Assembly (NCBI GenBank): GCA_018222865.1
Contig: JAAEZM010000007.1
Span: 1-64,000 of the forward strand
Source of the DNA: Alphaproteobacteria bacterium
Lineage (GTDB): Bacteria > Pseudomonadota > Alphaproteobacteria > Caulobacterales > Maricaulaceae
DNA: 64,000 nucleotides
Direction: 5' to 3'
Shown here: positions 49,525 through 59,123 of the stretch, in pieces
How the letters are laid out: every line of letters starts with the position of its first letter
Numbering within the stretch: position 1 is the stretch's first letter
The notes under the pieces: generated by a model
The model's database searches: none
Seen by the model: only the letters and a program-made list of their open reading frames with translations
What the model was told of the DNA's origin: nothing
Program-made: the position numbers and the translations under genes

Positions 49525-50277
49525 TCAGCTCAGCTCGACAGCGAAGCGTTGCATACGCTCCAGCCAGACCGCAGCCATGGCCCCGAGGGCGATGGCGACA
49601 ATGAACAAGCCCACCATGATGTTGGCGGGCATGGCGATGAAGAAGATCTGCAATTGCGGCATCAAGCGCGAGAGCACGCCCAGCGCCAGATAGAAGATCA
49701 GACCATAGACGATCAGGGGCGCAGCCAGTTGAACGGCAATGCGGAAGGCATCGACAAATGCATCGACAGCCCAAAGCCCGGCATCCGCCATGGACGGCAT
49801 CAGCCCCGGCGAGAAAAGCGCATAGCTGTCATAGGCCGCACGCAGCAGCAGATGGTGAAGATTGGTGGTGAAGAGGAGCGCGATAAAGACCAGGTTGAGG
49901 AAGGTCGACATAATCGCGCCCTGCGTGCCCTGGGAGGGGTCAAAGCTCATCGCCATGGCCAGACCGGTCTGCATGGAGATGATCTGTCCGGCTGTGGCCG
50001 CGGTCGACATGAAGATCCGGGCGATGAGACCGATCATCAGCCCGATGAGAACCTCCGTAACAACCATCCCCGCAAGCAGGAGCGGTTGCGCAGGCATGGC
50101 TGGCAAGCTGGGCGCCAGAATTGGCCCCAGGATCAGACAGAGCAAAAACGCAAAGCTCAAACGGATTGGTGTTGGAATACTGGGCTCTGCGAACCCCGGC
50201 ATCAGCATCAAGATTGCCCCCAGGCGGGCAAAGACTAAACCGGCAGCAAACACGAATTCCGGTGCTTCGAAATTCAT
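49525..50277 (-). CDS. fliR: Flagellar export protein FliR
   Basis: MNFEAPEFVFAAGLVFARLGAILMLMPGF...ISMQTGLAMAMSFDPSQG; start at 50277, inside the longer ORF. Confidence 0.92.
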   Translation of the reverse strand: MNFEAPEFVFAAGLVFARLGAILMLMPGFAEPSIPTPIRLSFAFLLCLILGPILAPSLPAMPAQPLLLAGMVVTEVLIGLMIGLIARIFMSTAATAGQIISMQTGLAMAMSFDPSQGTQGAIMSTFLNLVFIALLFTTNLHHLLLRAAYDSYALFSPGLMPSMADAGLWAVDAFVDAFRIAVQLAAPLIVYGLIFYLALGVLSRLMPQLQIFFIAMPANIMVGLFIVAIALGAMAAVWLERMQRFAVELS

Positions 50278-50537
50278 GGGTTGGCGATCCTGTCGAAAAT
50301 CAGATTCGTAAAGCCGCCCAAGAGAGCGCCCATGAGCGGAAGAAAGATCAGCAAGGCGATAAAGATGGAGAGGATTTTCGGCACGAAGACCAAGGTCATC
50401 TCCTGAATCTGCGTCAACGCCTGAAACAGGGCGACCGTGACACCGACAGCCAGACCGACAATCATGATCGGCGCCGACATGGCCAGCATCAGCCAAATCG
50501 CTTCGCGAGCATAGTCGAGGACTTCAGCGCCGTTCAC
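50274..50537 (-). CDS. fliQ: Flagellar export protein FliQ
   Basis: EAIWLMLAMSAPIMIVGLAVGVTVALFQALTQIQEMTLVFVPKI. Confidence 0.95.
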   Translation of the reverse strand: MNGAEVLDYAREAIWLMLAMSAPIMIVGLAVGVTVALFQALTQIQEMTLVFVPKILSIFIALLIFLPLMGALLGGFTNLIFDRIANP

Positions 50538-50640
50538 GGGCAGACCTTTCCAAAGGCGAGAATCGATTACCGTTAATTATCTTTACCATCGTCCCTGCGT
50601 CGTTAAGAAAGAGTCAATTGAGGTAAACACGGGGACTCAA

Positions 50641-52533
50641 ATGACTATTCGCAAACTCTTGATCGGCGCATCCGCCATCGCCCTGCTTTCCGCCTGCCAG
50701 CCGGCACCGGAAAGCGAAGCACCAGCTAATGATTTGGCTGTCAGTGAGAACACGGAAACGACCGCAACGGCCGCTGCCGAGACCGAGCAGACGGAGACCG
50801 AGCGTCTTTACGCTTACTTCCAGCAAACCTTCGAAGAAGAGCTCGCCCGCTCTCCCCTTGGCCAGACCTATCTGGGCATGATCGAAGACATGGAGGCCTA
50901 TGGGCAGTGGGATGATGCATCGGAAGCGGAATTCCGCGCCGGCCTGCAACGTGAAGCGGACCGCATCCGCTTCATGAACGAGAATTTCGACTTTGATGCG
51001 CTGACACCCGAGGCCCAGGTCTCCTGGCGCTTTGCGGAATTCATCGCCTCCAACAACCAGCAGCAGGGCGAATTCTGGGATAGCGGCCTGATCTTCACCC
51101 AGTTCTTTGGCCCGCATTCACAAATGCCGACCATTCTGATCGGCTATCATCGCATTGACAGCGTTGAGCATGCGGACGCCTATATCAGCCGTCTCAACGG
51201 CCTGGGCGATCTGATGCGCACCTATACTGCCCAGGCGGATGAACGCGCCCAGAACGGCGTCCTGCCGCCGGCCTTCGCCTTCCCGGTCATCATCTCCACC
51301 GCTCAGGGCATGATCTCCGGTGCGCCGTTTGACGACAGCGGTAATGACAGCCCGCTTCTGGGCGATTTCCGCAACAAGATTTCTGCCCTCGAGCTCAGCG
51401 AAGAGGAAACAGCGGATCTCATGGCGCGCGCGGAAGAGGCTCTCTTGACCTCCGTCGGCCCTGCCTATCAAGAGCTGATCGAAACCATGCAGCGCCACGA
51501 GGAAATGGCTGATGGCGCGATCAACGGCGCCTGGGCCCTTCCCGATGGTGAGGGCTATTATCAAAGCCAGCTGCGCAATTACACCACTCGCGCGGACATG
51601 ACGGCCGAGCAGATCCACAATATCGGCCTGGCCGAGGTGGAACGCATCCACGGCGAAATGCGCGAGATCATGGTTGAAGTCGGCTTCGAAGGCTCTCTCG
51701 CAGACTTCTTCGAATTCGTTCGCACGGACGATCAGTTCTACTACCCCAATACCGATGAGGGTCGCGAACAATACCTCACACGTAGCGCGGAAATGATTGA
51801 GGGGCTGATGGAAGTCGCGCCGGATTATTTCGGTCAGATGCCACGCGGCGAGCTCGATGTACGTGCCGTCGAGCAATACCGCATCGAAACCGCGACCGGC
51901 GCCTTCTATGAGCAGGGTTCACTCGATGGGACCCGCCCGGGCGCCTATTATGTGAACCTCGCCGATATGCGCGAAAACCCGATCTACATGATGGAGACGC
52001 TCGCCTATCACGAAGGCGCACCGGGTCACCACTTCCAGGTCGCCCTGGCGCAAGAGCTTGAGAACACGCCAATGTTCCAACGCTTCGCCTGGTATTCCGC
52101 CTATGGCGAAGGCTGGGCGCTCTACGCTGAGGCTCTGGGCAAGGATATGGGCTTCTTCACGGATCCCTATCAGGATTTCGGACGCCTCTCCTATGAGGTC
52201 TTCCGGGCCGCCCGCCTCGTCGTCGACACCGGCATTCACCACTACCGCTGGACCGAGGAAGAAGCCCGCAACTACATGCTCGAAGCCACACCTTTCCCGG
52301 AGGGTGATATCGAGAATGAAGTCCGCCGCTACTTCGTATGGCCGGGTCAGGCTGTGTCCTACAAGGTCGGCATGCTGACCATTCTGGAGCTGCGTCAGCG
52401 CGCCATGGACACGCTCGGCGATGATTTCGACTGGGGTGAGTTCCACGATGTGGTGCTGACGAACGGGTCAGTCCCGCTCTCCCTCCTGGAAGAGCTCGTG
52501 GATAACTGGATTGTGTCCAGGCAAGCCGGCTAA
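50641..52533 (+). CDS. DUF885 family exported lipoprotein (paralog 1)
   Basis: LLSACQP lipobox; LAYHEGAPGHHFQVALAQEL typical of DUF885. Confidence 0.88.
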   Translation: MTIRKLLIGASAIALLSACQPAPESEAPANDLAVSENTETTATAAAETEQTETERLYAYFQQTFEEELARSPLGQTYLGMIEDMEAYGQWDDASEAEFRAGLQREADRIRFMNENFDFDALTPEAQVSWRFAEFIASNNQQQGEFWDSGLIFTQFFGPHSQMPTILIGYHRIDSVEHADAYISRLNGLGDLMRTYTAQADERAQNGVLPPAFAFPVIISTAQGMISGAPFDDSGNDSPLLGDFRNKISALELSEEETADLMARAEEALLTSVGPAYQELIETMQRHEEMADGAINGAWALPDGEGYYQSQLRNYTTRADMTAEQIHNIGLAEVERIHGEMREIMVEVGFEGSLADFFEFVRTDDQFYYPNTDEGREQYLTRSAEMIEGLMEVAPDYFGQMPRGELDVRAVEQYRIETATGAFYEQGSLDGTRPGAYYVNLADMRENPIYMMETLAYHEGAPGHHFQVALAQELENTPMFQRFAWYSAYGEGWALYAEALGKDMGFFTDPYQDFGRLSYEVFRAARLVVDTGIHHYRWTEEEARNYMLEATPFPEGDIENEVRRYFVWPGQAVSYKVGMLTILELRQRAMDTLGDDFDWGEFHDVVLTNGSVPLSLLEELVDNWIVSRQAG

Positions 52534-52644
52534 GCCCATCATCGCATAATTTGATGCAAGGCCAGTCTGCGCAAGCGGACTGGCCTTGTTCGTTTTTGCG
52601 CTTACATTCCGTCCCGATAAACTCGACTACCCAGGGGAATTCGC

Positions 52645-54528
52645 ATGACCAAACTCAAACTGCTTGCGCTGGGCGTTTCCGCCGCAGCGCTTCTCGCAGC
52701 TTGCGGCCAGCCCGCAGGCGATGAAACCGCCACAAACAATACCGCCCCGGCAGCCGACCCCGCAGTCGCAGCCGAGACGGCCGAAGTCGCAGAGACCGAA
52801 ACCGATCGCATCAATGCCTGGTTCCAGGAAGTCTTTGACGCGCAAATCGCACGTTCGCCGATGTTCCAGACCTATATGGGGATGAAGACGAATTATGATC
52901 AGTGGGGCGATGCCTCACCGGAATTCGAACTGGAAGGCTATGAGCTGGGCCAGGAGCAGTACCAGTATATGCTGGCGAATTTCGATTATGATCAGCTCGA
53001 TGCGAGCGCGCAGATCTCCTACCGCCTCTTCCAGCGCAATGCGGAACGCGCCCAGGACGGTCGCCGCTGGGTCGATCACGGCTATACCTTCACGCCGCGC
53101 TCCGGTCCGCACATGAACACGCCGACCTTCCTGATCAACAACCACCGCGTTGATAATCTCGAAGACCTGCAGGCCTATATCGGCCGCCTGAACGGCATGG
53201 GTGATTATCTCGATCAGCACATCGCCAATGCACGTCGCTCTGCCGAGCTTGGCATTCAAACCCCGCGCTGGACGTACCAGCCGATGATCGAGACCTCCCG
53301 CAATGTCATCACCGGTGCGCCGTTTGATGAGAGCGGCGAAGACAGCCCGCTGATGGCGGATTTCCTGCGCAAGCTCGCTTCGCTGGAATTGTCCGAGGAA
53401 GAAGCAGCTGATCTGACCGCCCAGGCCGAGACCGCCCTGACCGAGATCGTTGCGCCAGCCTATGGCCGCATCATCGCAATGTTTGAGGAAATGGAAGCTG
53501 TCGCCAGCGAGGATGACGGCATTTGGCAGCATCCCGATGGCGGTGAGTATTACAACTACCTGCTCAATGGCTATACGACGATGGATATCTCCGCCGAGGA
53601 GATCCACAATATCGGTCTGGCGGAAGTCGCCCGCATCCATGGCGAGATGCAAGAGATCATGACCGAGGTCGGGTTCGAGGGCTCGCTGCAGGACTTCTTC
53701 GAGTTCATGCGAACCGACGAGCAGTTCTACTATCCCAACACTGATGAAGGCCGTGATGCCTATCTCGCGGACGCAACGGCGATGATCGACACCATGGTCG
53801 AAACCCTGCCGCAAATGTTCAACACCTTCCCGCAGGCTGAGCTGGAAGTTCGCCGTGTTGAACCCTTCCGTGAAGCCTCTGCCGGCAAGGCCTTCTATCA
53901 GCGCCCCGCCGCCAATGGCTCGCGCCCGGGCGTTTACTACGCCAATCTGCGCGATATGGCGGAGATGCCGATCTATCAGATGGAAGCCCTCGCCTATCAT
54001 GAAGGCGCGCCGGGTCACCATATGCAGCTCGCCATTATGCAGGAGCTGGAAGGCATCCCAGCCTTCCGCCGCTTTGGCGGTTACACGGCCTATACCGAGG
54101 GCTGGGGTCTTTATACCGAGTATTTCCCGCTGGAATTCGGCTTCTATTCGGACCCGTATTCCAATTTCGGCCGCCTGGCCATGGAGCTGTGGCGGGCCTG
54201 CCGCCTCGTCGTCGACACCGGCCTGCACTATCACCAGTGGACGCGTCAGGAAGCCGTAGACTATCTCGCAACGAACACACCCAACCCACAAGGTGATGTG
54301 GTCAATGCGATCGACCGCTACATCGTTTACCCGGGCCAGGCGACGGCCTATCAGATCGGCAAGAACGAGATCCTGCGTCTGCGCGAAATGGCGGAAGACC
54401 AGCTTGGCGAGGCTTACGACATCCGCGAATTCCACGATGTCGTTCTGCGCGAAGGCGCCCTGCCGCTCGCCATCCTGGAAGAACAGATCCAGGCCTATAT
54501 CGACCGCACGGCAGCCGGTATCGAATAA
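52645..54528 (+). CDS. DUF885 family exported lipoprotein (paralog 2)
   Basis: LLAACGQ lipobox; LAYHEGAPGHHMQLAIMQEL; collinear with paralog 1. Confidence 0.88.
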   Translation: MTKLKLLALGVSAAALLAACGQPAGDETATNNTAPAADPAVAAETAEVAETETDRINAWFQEVFDAQIARSPMFQTYMGMKTNYDQWGDASPEFELEGYELGQEQYQYMLANFDYDQLDASAQISYRLFQRNAERAQDGRRWVDHGYTFTPRSGPHMNTPTFLINNHRVDNLEDLQAYIGRLNGMGDYLDQHIANARRSAELGIQTPRWTYQPMIETSRNVITGAPFDESGEDSPLMADFLRKLASLELSEEEAADLTAQAETALTEIVAPAYGRIIAMFEEMEAVASEDDGIWQHPDGGEYYNYLLNGYTTMDISAEEIHNIGLAEVARIHGEMQEIMTEVGFEGSLQDFFEFMRTDEQFYYPNTDEGRDAYLADATAMIDTMVETLPQMFNTFPQAELEVRRVEPFREASAGKAFYQRPAANGSRPGVYYANLRDMAEMPIYQMEALAYHEGAPGHHMQLAIMQELEGIPAFRRFGGYTAYTEGWGLYTEYFPLEFGFYSDPYSNFGRLAMELWRACRLVVDTGLHYHQWTRQEAVDYLATNTPNPQGDVVNAIDRYIVYPGQATAYQIGKNEILRLREMAEDQLGEAYDIREFHDVVLREGALPLAILEEQIQAYIDRTAAGIE

Positions 54529-54548
54529 GCCCCTCTACCAGATCAATG

Positions 54549-54580
54549 AAAAGGCCGCCCAACCGGGCGGCCTTTTTTTT
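54549..54580 (+). terminator. Rho-independent terminator
   Basis: AAAAGGCCGCCC-AACC-GGGCGGCCTTTTTTTT. Confidence 0.88.
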
Positions 54581-54603
54581 ATATGGTCTCAGATGGCCGT
54601 ATC

Positions 54604-56448
54604 CTACTGCGCAAACGGATCAGAGAACGCCTCCTCGCTCATGAAGCTCTCGTCTGAAAGCGTGTGCAGGAAGGCGACCAGGGCAGCGACATCCTCTTCA
54701 TCCAGATTGAACCGCTCAATCGGCGCGCCGGCATTATTGCCTTCCCGCAGAAGATTACTGGTTTCGCCATTATCATTGACGCCTGTGGCGTAGAAATTCA
54801 CCACCTCTTCCAGCGTCTCGAACCGACCATCATGCATATAGGGCGCTGACTGGGCGATATTGCGCAGGCTGGGCGATTTGAAATCATCATCACCGGTGGC
54901 CCCGCCCCCAGCGACCGTCGCATCGAGTCCGATATTCTGAGGGGGGCGGTCATAGATCTGGGACTGGGTCTCGTGACACTGATTACACCCCATCGTCTGG
55001 ATCGGCGGCAGGCCAGCAGCCGCGAGCACGTTGTTATTGACCGGCTGGAACAGCGCCAGACCGTGCAATTCCTCCTGGCTCAACAGACCCGCAAGGTCCG
55101 GCGTATTGGCATTGGGATTATTGCCGATCACGGCGGTGTCGAAATCGGACTGATAGCTCACCATGGCGCGCTGGAATTGCGCCAAGGCCTGGGCCACACG
55201 CTCGGCGGTGACATTGCGATCACCGAAAGCGGCTTCAAACAGTGGCGGGTAGAAGGCCTGATTCTCTACCGTTGCGACCATGTTGGCGAGTGTATTGCCC
55301 ATCTCGACCGGGTTCTGGATCGGGCCCAGCGCCTGATCCTCCAGACTGTCCGCGCGCTCATCCCAGAACATATTGCCGCGCCGGTAAAAGCGGACATTGG
55401 CCAGGGCGGGCGCGTTGACCGGGGTCTGACCGCCATTAAAGCCGGTGGAGACCCGCGAGGGCTCACCAAAGCCAAAGGCCTGGATATGACAGCTCGCACA
55501 GGAGACCGTGTTATTCACCGACAGACGCGTATCGTAAAAAAGGACCCGGCCCAGCCGCGCCCCCGCATTGGTCAGCGGATTATTATTGGGCGTATTATCG
55601 GTCGCCGAGATCGAGTTGTTACCGCCCTGGCGAAAATGCAGGGGCGTATTCTCCTGCGCATAGGCGACATAGTCGAACGGGTCGGCCGGCAAGGCAGGGG
55701 CGCCTGTTGTGGTGGACCGCAGGACCGCGATACGGATCGGCATGACGGCATCATCGCCCGCACCATTTGATGCGGTGATCGTCGCCGCATAAACGCCAGC
55801 CCGGCTTGGCGTACCTTCAAGACGGCCCTGATTAATCGCCAGGCCCTCAATACCTGTTGCCAGGCTGATGGATACAGTCAGTCCGTTTCCGGACGGGTCC
55901 TCAAAGAAGCGATCCCAGTCCTGCGGGTCAAATGAGACAGACCGGCCCATGAAGAAACGCAGGCCCGCCTGTCCCGACAAGGCGCGCACATCCTGGTTTT
56001 CTTCAATGAAGATCCGGAAACTATCGCTCACCGCGCCGCCCGTCGGATCCGTCGCCGTTATCACAGCGGTCACGTTGAGCGTGCTGGTAGGCGTTCCCGA
56101 GATGATCGCACCTGCGCTGGTGAGGCCTGATCCATCCGGCGTGAGAATGACATCATAGCTCAGAGTATCGCCATCAGGATCCGTGAATGTCGCCCCTCCC
56201 TGAGAGGCATCATAGGTGAAGGGCTGGTTGATTTCCGCAGCTTGATCGAGATTGGCGAGGGCGACGGTCGGGGCGCTATTGCTGTCCTGTCCGCCCGTGC
56301 CACCGGTACCGCCTGTTCCACCGGTCGAGCTGGAGGCTCCGCCCCCGCCTCCACCGCCGCCGCAAGCTGCCAGGGCCAAGGCCATGACCAGCGGAATTGT
56401 GCGCCGCCAAACCGATTGGCCGCGCACCACATTGAGTTGGAACACCAT
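54604..56448 (-). CDS. Di-heme cytochrome c peroxidase/MauG-like lipoprotein with N-terminal Ig-like/cadherin-like repeats
   Basis: CASCHIQAFGFG and CNQCHETQ heme sites; N-terminal FTYDASQGGATFTDPDGDTLSYDV; ALAACGGGGGGGG. Confidence 0.85.
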   Translation of the reverse strand: MVFQLNVVRGQSVWRRTIPLVMALALAACGGGGGGGGASSSTGGTGGTGGTGGQDSNSAPTVALANLDQAAEINQPFTYDASQGGATFTDPDGDTLSYDVILTPDGSGLTSAGAIISGTPTSTLNVTAVITATDPTGGAVSDSFRIFIEENQDVRALSGQAGLRFFMGRSVSFDPQDWDRFFEDPSGNGLTVSISLATGIEGLAINQGRLEGTPSRAGVYAATITASNGAGDDAVMPIRIAVLRSTTTGAPALPADPFDYVAYAQENTPLHFRQGGNNSISATDNTPNNNPLTNAGARLGRVLFYDTRLSVNNTVSCASCHIQAFGFGEPSRVSTGFNGGQTPVNAPALANVRFYRRGNMFWDERADSLEDQALGPIQNPVEMGNTLANMVATVENQAFYPPLFEAAFGDRNVTAERVAQALAQFQRAMVSYQSDFDTAVIGNNPNANTPDLAGLLSQEELHGLALFQPVNNNVLAAAGLPPIQTMGCNQCHETQSQIYDRPPQNIGLDATVAGGGATGDDDFKSPSLRNIAQSAPYMHDGRFETLEEVVNFYATGVNDNGETSNLLREGNNAGAPIERFNLDEEDVAALVAFLHTLSDESFMSEEAFSDPFAQ

Positions 56449-56539
56449 AAAACTCTCCTGTCCCTCCCCGCTTCCTGCCAATTCCCCTTCACAGGTCCAA
56501 CGGCAGCCGGGACAGAAATCCGTCGCATATAACCATAAA

Positions 56540-56567
56540 AAAACGCTACCATTTCAGGTAGCGTTTT
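56540..56567 (-). terminator. Terminator ending the 58661-56648 unit
   Basis: AAAACGCTACC-ATTTCA-GGTAGCGTTTT with a T-run on the minus strand. Confidence 0.7.
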
Positions 56568-56647
56568 CGAGGAAAGCGCCATCCGCCTCCGATCGTTTCT
56601 GGAAGAGTCGAAACCTCCCTTGTCCAGAAACCAAGACGGTGACGCCC

Positions 56648-57337
56648 TTACCCTGTCGAAAAAACACGCCTGATCGACAGAAGAATGGGTTCGCTCACAT
56701 GAACACGGATTATCCACGCGCCAAGAACTGCAGCGGGGAGCCAAGATGCCAATGACTCGAGGGTTGAGCCCAACCCAAACACCGAGATCACGCCTCCAAC
56801 CAACATCGCAAACAAGGATGCAATAGAATATAGCCACGCCCGGCGATATCGGACCGTTCGCGTGTTCCGCACCTCAACAAGGGTCTGTAGATGACTGTCG
56901 GCGTCAATCAGTTCCGAGGTCCGGGACCAGTGAACCCAAACCACTTGTAACGAGGCGACAATCGAGATGACGAGGAATACAATCGCGATCAGGAAGAAGA
57001 AGACATCATAGGCAAAGAAACCACTCCAATGGTCAATCGCTGATAATTGATTGGCGAAGTCGCCAAGCCGCTCAGGGCCGATCAAACTAGATGCGATGAA
57101 GGAATACACTGCCGCCATAATGCCGTTGAACTGCAGCAAGGATGTGGTCTTGTTATCAAGGGCATCAAGATTGTCATACATGTGGTTGAAGAGCTCAAGC
57201 TGCCAGTCTTCATCCTTGCGACCGCTTTGCTGAATCAACCGCTTCCAGGATTCAACATATCGCTTGATCTCAGCAGGCCCGTGCTGGATCTCGTCATTGA
57301 TATAGACACCAAAAACTCGCTTAAACAGCACCCACAC
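56648..57337 (-). CDS. Multi-TM protein, SLATT/PycTM-like appearance, hypothetical
   Basis: NHMYDNLDALDNKTTSLLQFNGIMAAVYSFIASSLI followed by three more hydrophobic segments. Confidence 0.55.
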   Translation of the reverse strand: MWVLFKRVFGVYINDEIQHGPAEIKRYVESWKRLIQQSGRKDEDWQLELFNHMYDNLDALDNKTTSLLQFNGIMAAVYSFIASSLIGPERLGDFANQLSAIDHWSGFFAYDVFFFLIAIVFLVISIVASLQVVWVHWSRTSELIDADSHLQTLVEVRNTRTVRYRRAWLYSIASLFAMLVGGVISVFGLGSTLESLASWLPAAVLGAWIIRVHVSEPILLSIRRVFSTG

Positions 57338-57398
57338 AGCATCCCCCTAGCTGACCGTCCGGTCTCAACCGCAAGCACCCATACTTGACCGGTCAATC

Positions 57399-58661
57399 CT
57401 AACGCGCTTTGCGAAGGCATACCACTACCTGCGGTTCGCTTCCGGAGATGGCCCGCGCGCGGGCTCCAGCGGTTTCCAGTGCAAGGTCATATGTTTCAGG
57501 TCGAGATTGCAGCTGGTCAGAAATATGCGCAATCCGGTCCTCAATGGATATCTCACTGGCAAACGCGAGGTCGGTTATCAATCCGAAAGCCAACATATCT
57601 CCAATGTCGTGGCCATAGAGGCGAGAGGCCTGGTAATCCGCGACGACAACCTCGAAATCCTCGCGTCCAAGTCCATTGCGCAAGCATGCCTGGCTGTGGG
57701 CTGCAGAGGTTTTCTCTCCCATCAGCCCGAATAGGCGATGCCGTGCAGCTATCCGCGCTTTGAAAGCAGCATGTTGACCCGGCAAATAGCGAGCGAATGC
57801 GCTCTCTACCATCGATCCGGTATAGCCCTCCATCTCGTCAGCGAATACCAGCGCGGCTGCACCGCCAGGAGCAAGCAGGTCTAGAATGCGATTTAGAAAG
57901 GCCGTCAGATCGCTGGCGAAGTAGATCATATGAATGGCTAGAACCGCGTTGACCGCGTTCTGCGGGCCTAATTGCTGATCCTCGACAAATGCATCAATCC
58001 CGGTAGCTATCTCCCCACCATCTCTGAATCCCAGTCGACCAACCATCATCTCTCGATAGGCTTTAAGATATTTTCGATTAGGGTCGAGATAAAAGAGCTC
58101 GGCACCCGGCGAGAAGGCGGTGGCTATGTGGGCAGTTGTCTGTCCGTCCCCGCAGCCGAGATCAAGAATACGATCTGCTTCAGGCAAGTCTTCGATCAAT
58201 GCTCGCGTTGGCGGAATAAACAAATCCCGTTCATCTGTGCCAATCATGACGGGCCATTGCGTATCGCCGTCCGGCGCCAGCTTGAACTCCCGGTAGAGGT
58301 CCCTCTTTAGCAGACGCGAAAATGCCAAAGCGTAGACGTCGTCCGGGGAGCGATCCGTAAGCTCTAACTTCAGCAGGTTTTCATACTCGGAGAACAGAAA
58401 AGCTTGTTTTGCAAGATCCTCATTGCTCAAGCTGCACCGGTAATCTTGCGGTTGAGCGGGTCCAATACGCTCGAACCGCGGCCCTCCTGTGGCACCCGGC
58501 CGAGGGCCTTCAAACTCGCTCAGTGGGCGGGTCCAGATTTTGTCCGGTTCATCGACGGACCGATAGCATACCATCGCCTCGCCGCTCGCTTCACTATTCG
58601 CGTAGGCGACGACATCATATTCGCCGCCCTTGTAATGTCGGTATCGGCCACTTGGGCGCAT
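57399..58661 (-). CDS. DUF1653 domain fused to a SAM-dependent methyltransferase
   Basis: N-terminus MRPSGRYRHYKGGEYDVVAYANSEASGEAMVCYRSVDEPDKIWTRPLSEFEG (DUF1653-like); ILDLGCGDGQTTAHIATAF (MTase motif I). Confidence 0.65.
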   Translation of the reverse strand: MRPSGRYRHYKGGEYDVVAYANSEASGEAMVCYRSVDEPDKIWTRPLSEFEGPRPGATGGPRFERIGPAQPQDYRCSLSNEDLAKQAFLFSEYENLLKLELTDRSPDDVYALAFSRLLKRDLYREFKLAPDGDTQWPVMIGTDERDLFIPPTRALIEDLPEADRILDLGCGDGQTTAHIATAFSPGAELFYLDPNRKYLKAYREMMVGRLGFRDGGEIATGIDAFVEDQQLGPQNAVNAVLAIHMIYFASDLTAFLNRILDLLAPGGAAALVFADEMEGYTGSMVESAFARYLPGQHAAFKARIAARHRLFGLMGEKTSAAHSQACLRNGLGREDFEVVVADYQASRLYGHDIGDMLAFGLITDLAFASEISIEDRIAHISDQLQSRPETYDLALETAGARARAISGSEPQVVVCLRKAR

Positions 58662-58772
58662 CAGTCTCTCCGGAATATCGCGACGCTTGAATGAGCACAC
58701 GAGGACATCGCGCTAACCTAGCAGGGCAGCGACAGTTTTCGCCAGAGAATTGAGCTTAGCGTCTGTAATGCC

Positions 58773-59093
58773 CTAGATCGGCATGCGCAGGATTTCCTGA
58801 TAGGCGCGGACGACCTGGTCGCGTACGGAGACGACCGTCTCAAGGGTCAGTTCTGCAGCGGAGACTGCAGTGGCCACATCAATGAGATCGGCATTGCCGG
58901 TGACAGACGCGGCGGTCATGGCCTCAGCGGTATTGAGTGTCCCCTGGGTCTGATCAAGCGCCTGGGTGACGAGCCCACCAAAATCCACATTCGCCGCAGT
59001 CGGATCGACTTGGATCGGCGATTCCTTGGTGATGTCCTGGGCAGCCCGAACAGCAGCCTGATAGGCTTGTACGGCGGAAAGATCAGCAGCCAT
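58773..59093 (-). CDS. fliE: Flagellar hook-basal body protein FliE
   Basis: C-terminal LTLETVVSVRDQVVRAYQEILRMPI typical of FliE. Confidence 0.9.
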   Translation of the reverse strand: MAADLSAVQAYQAAVRAAQDITKESPIQVDPTAANVDFGGLVTQALDQTQGTLNTAEAMTAASVTGNADLIDVATAVSAAELTLETVVSVRDQVVRAYQEILRMPI

Positions 59094-59123
59094 GAGTCTT
59101 TTACTCCAGCATTAGCGCAGCCT

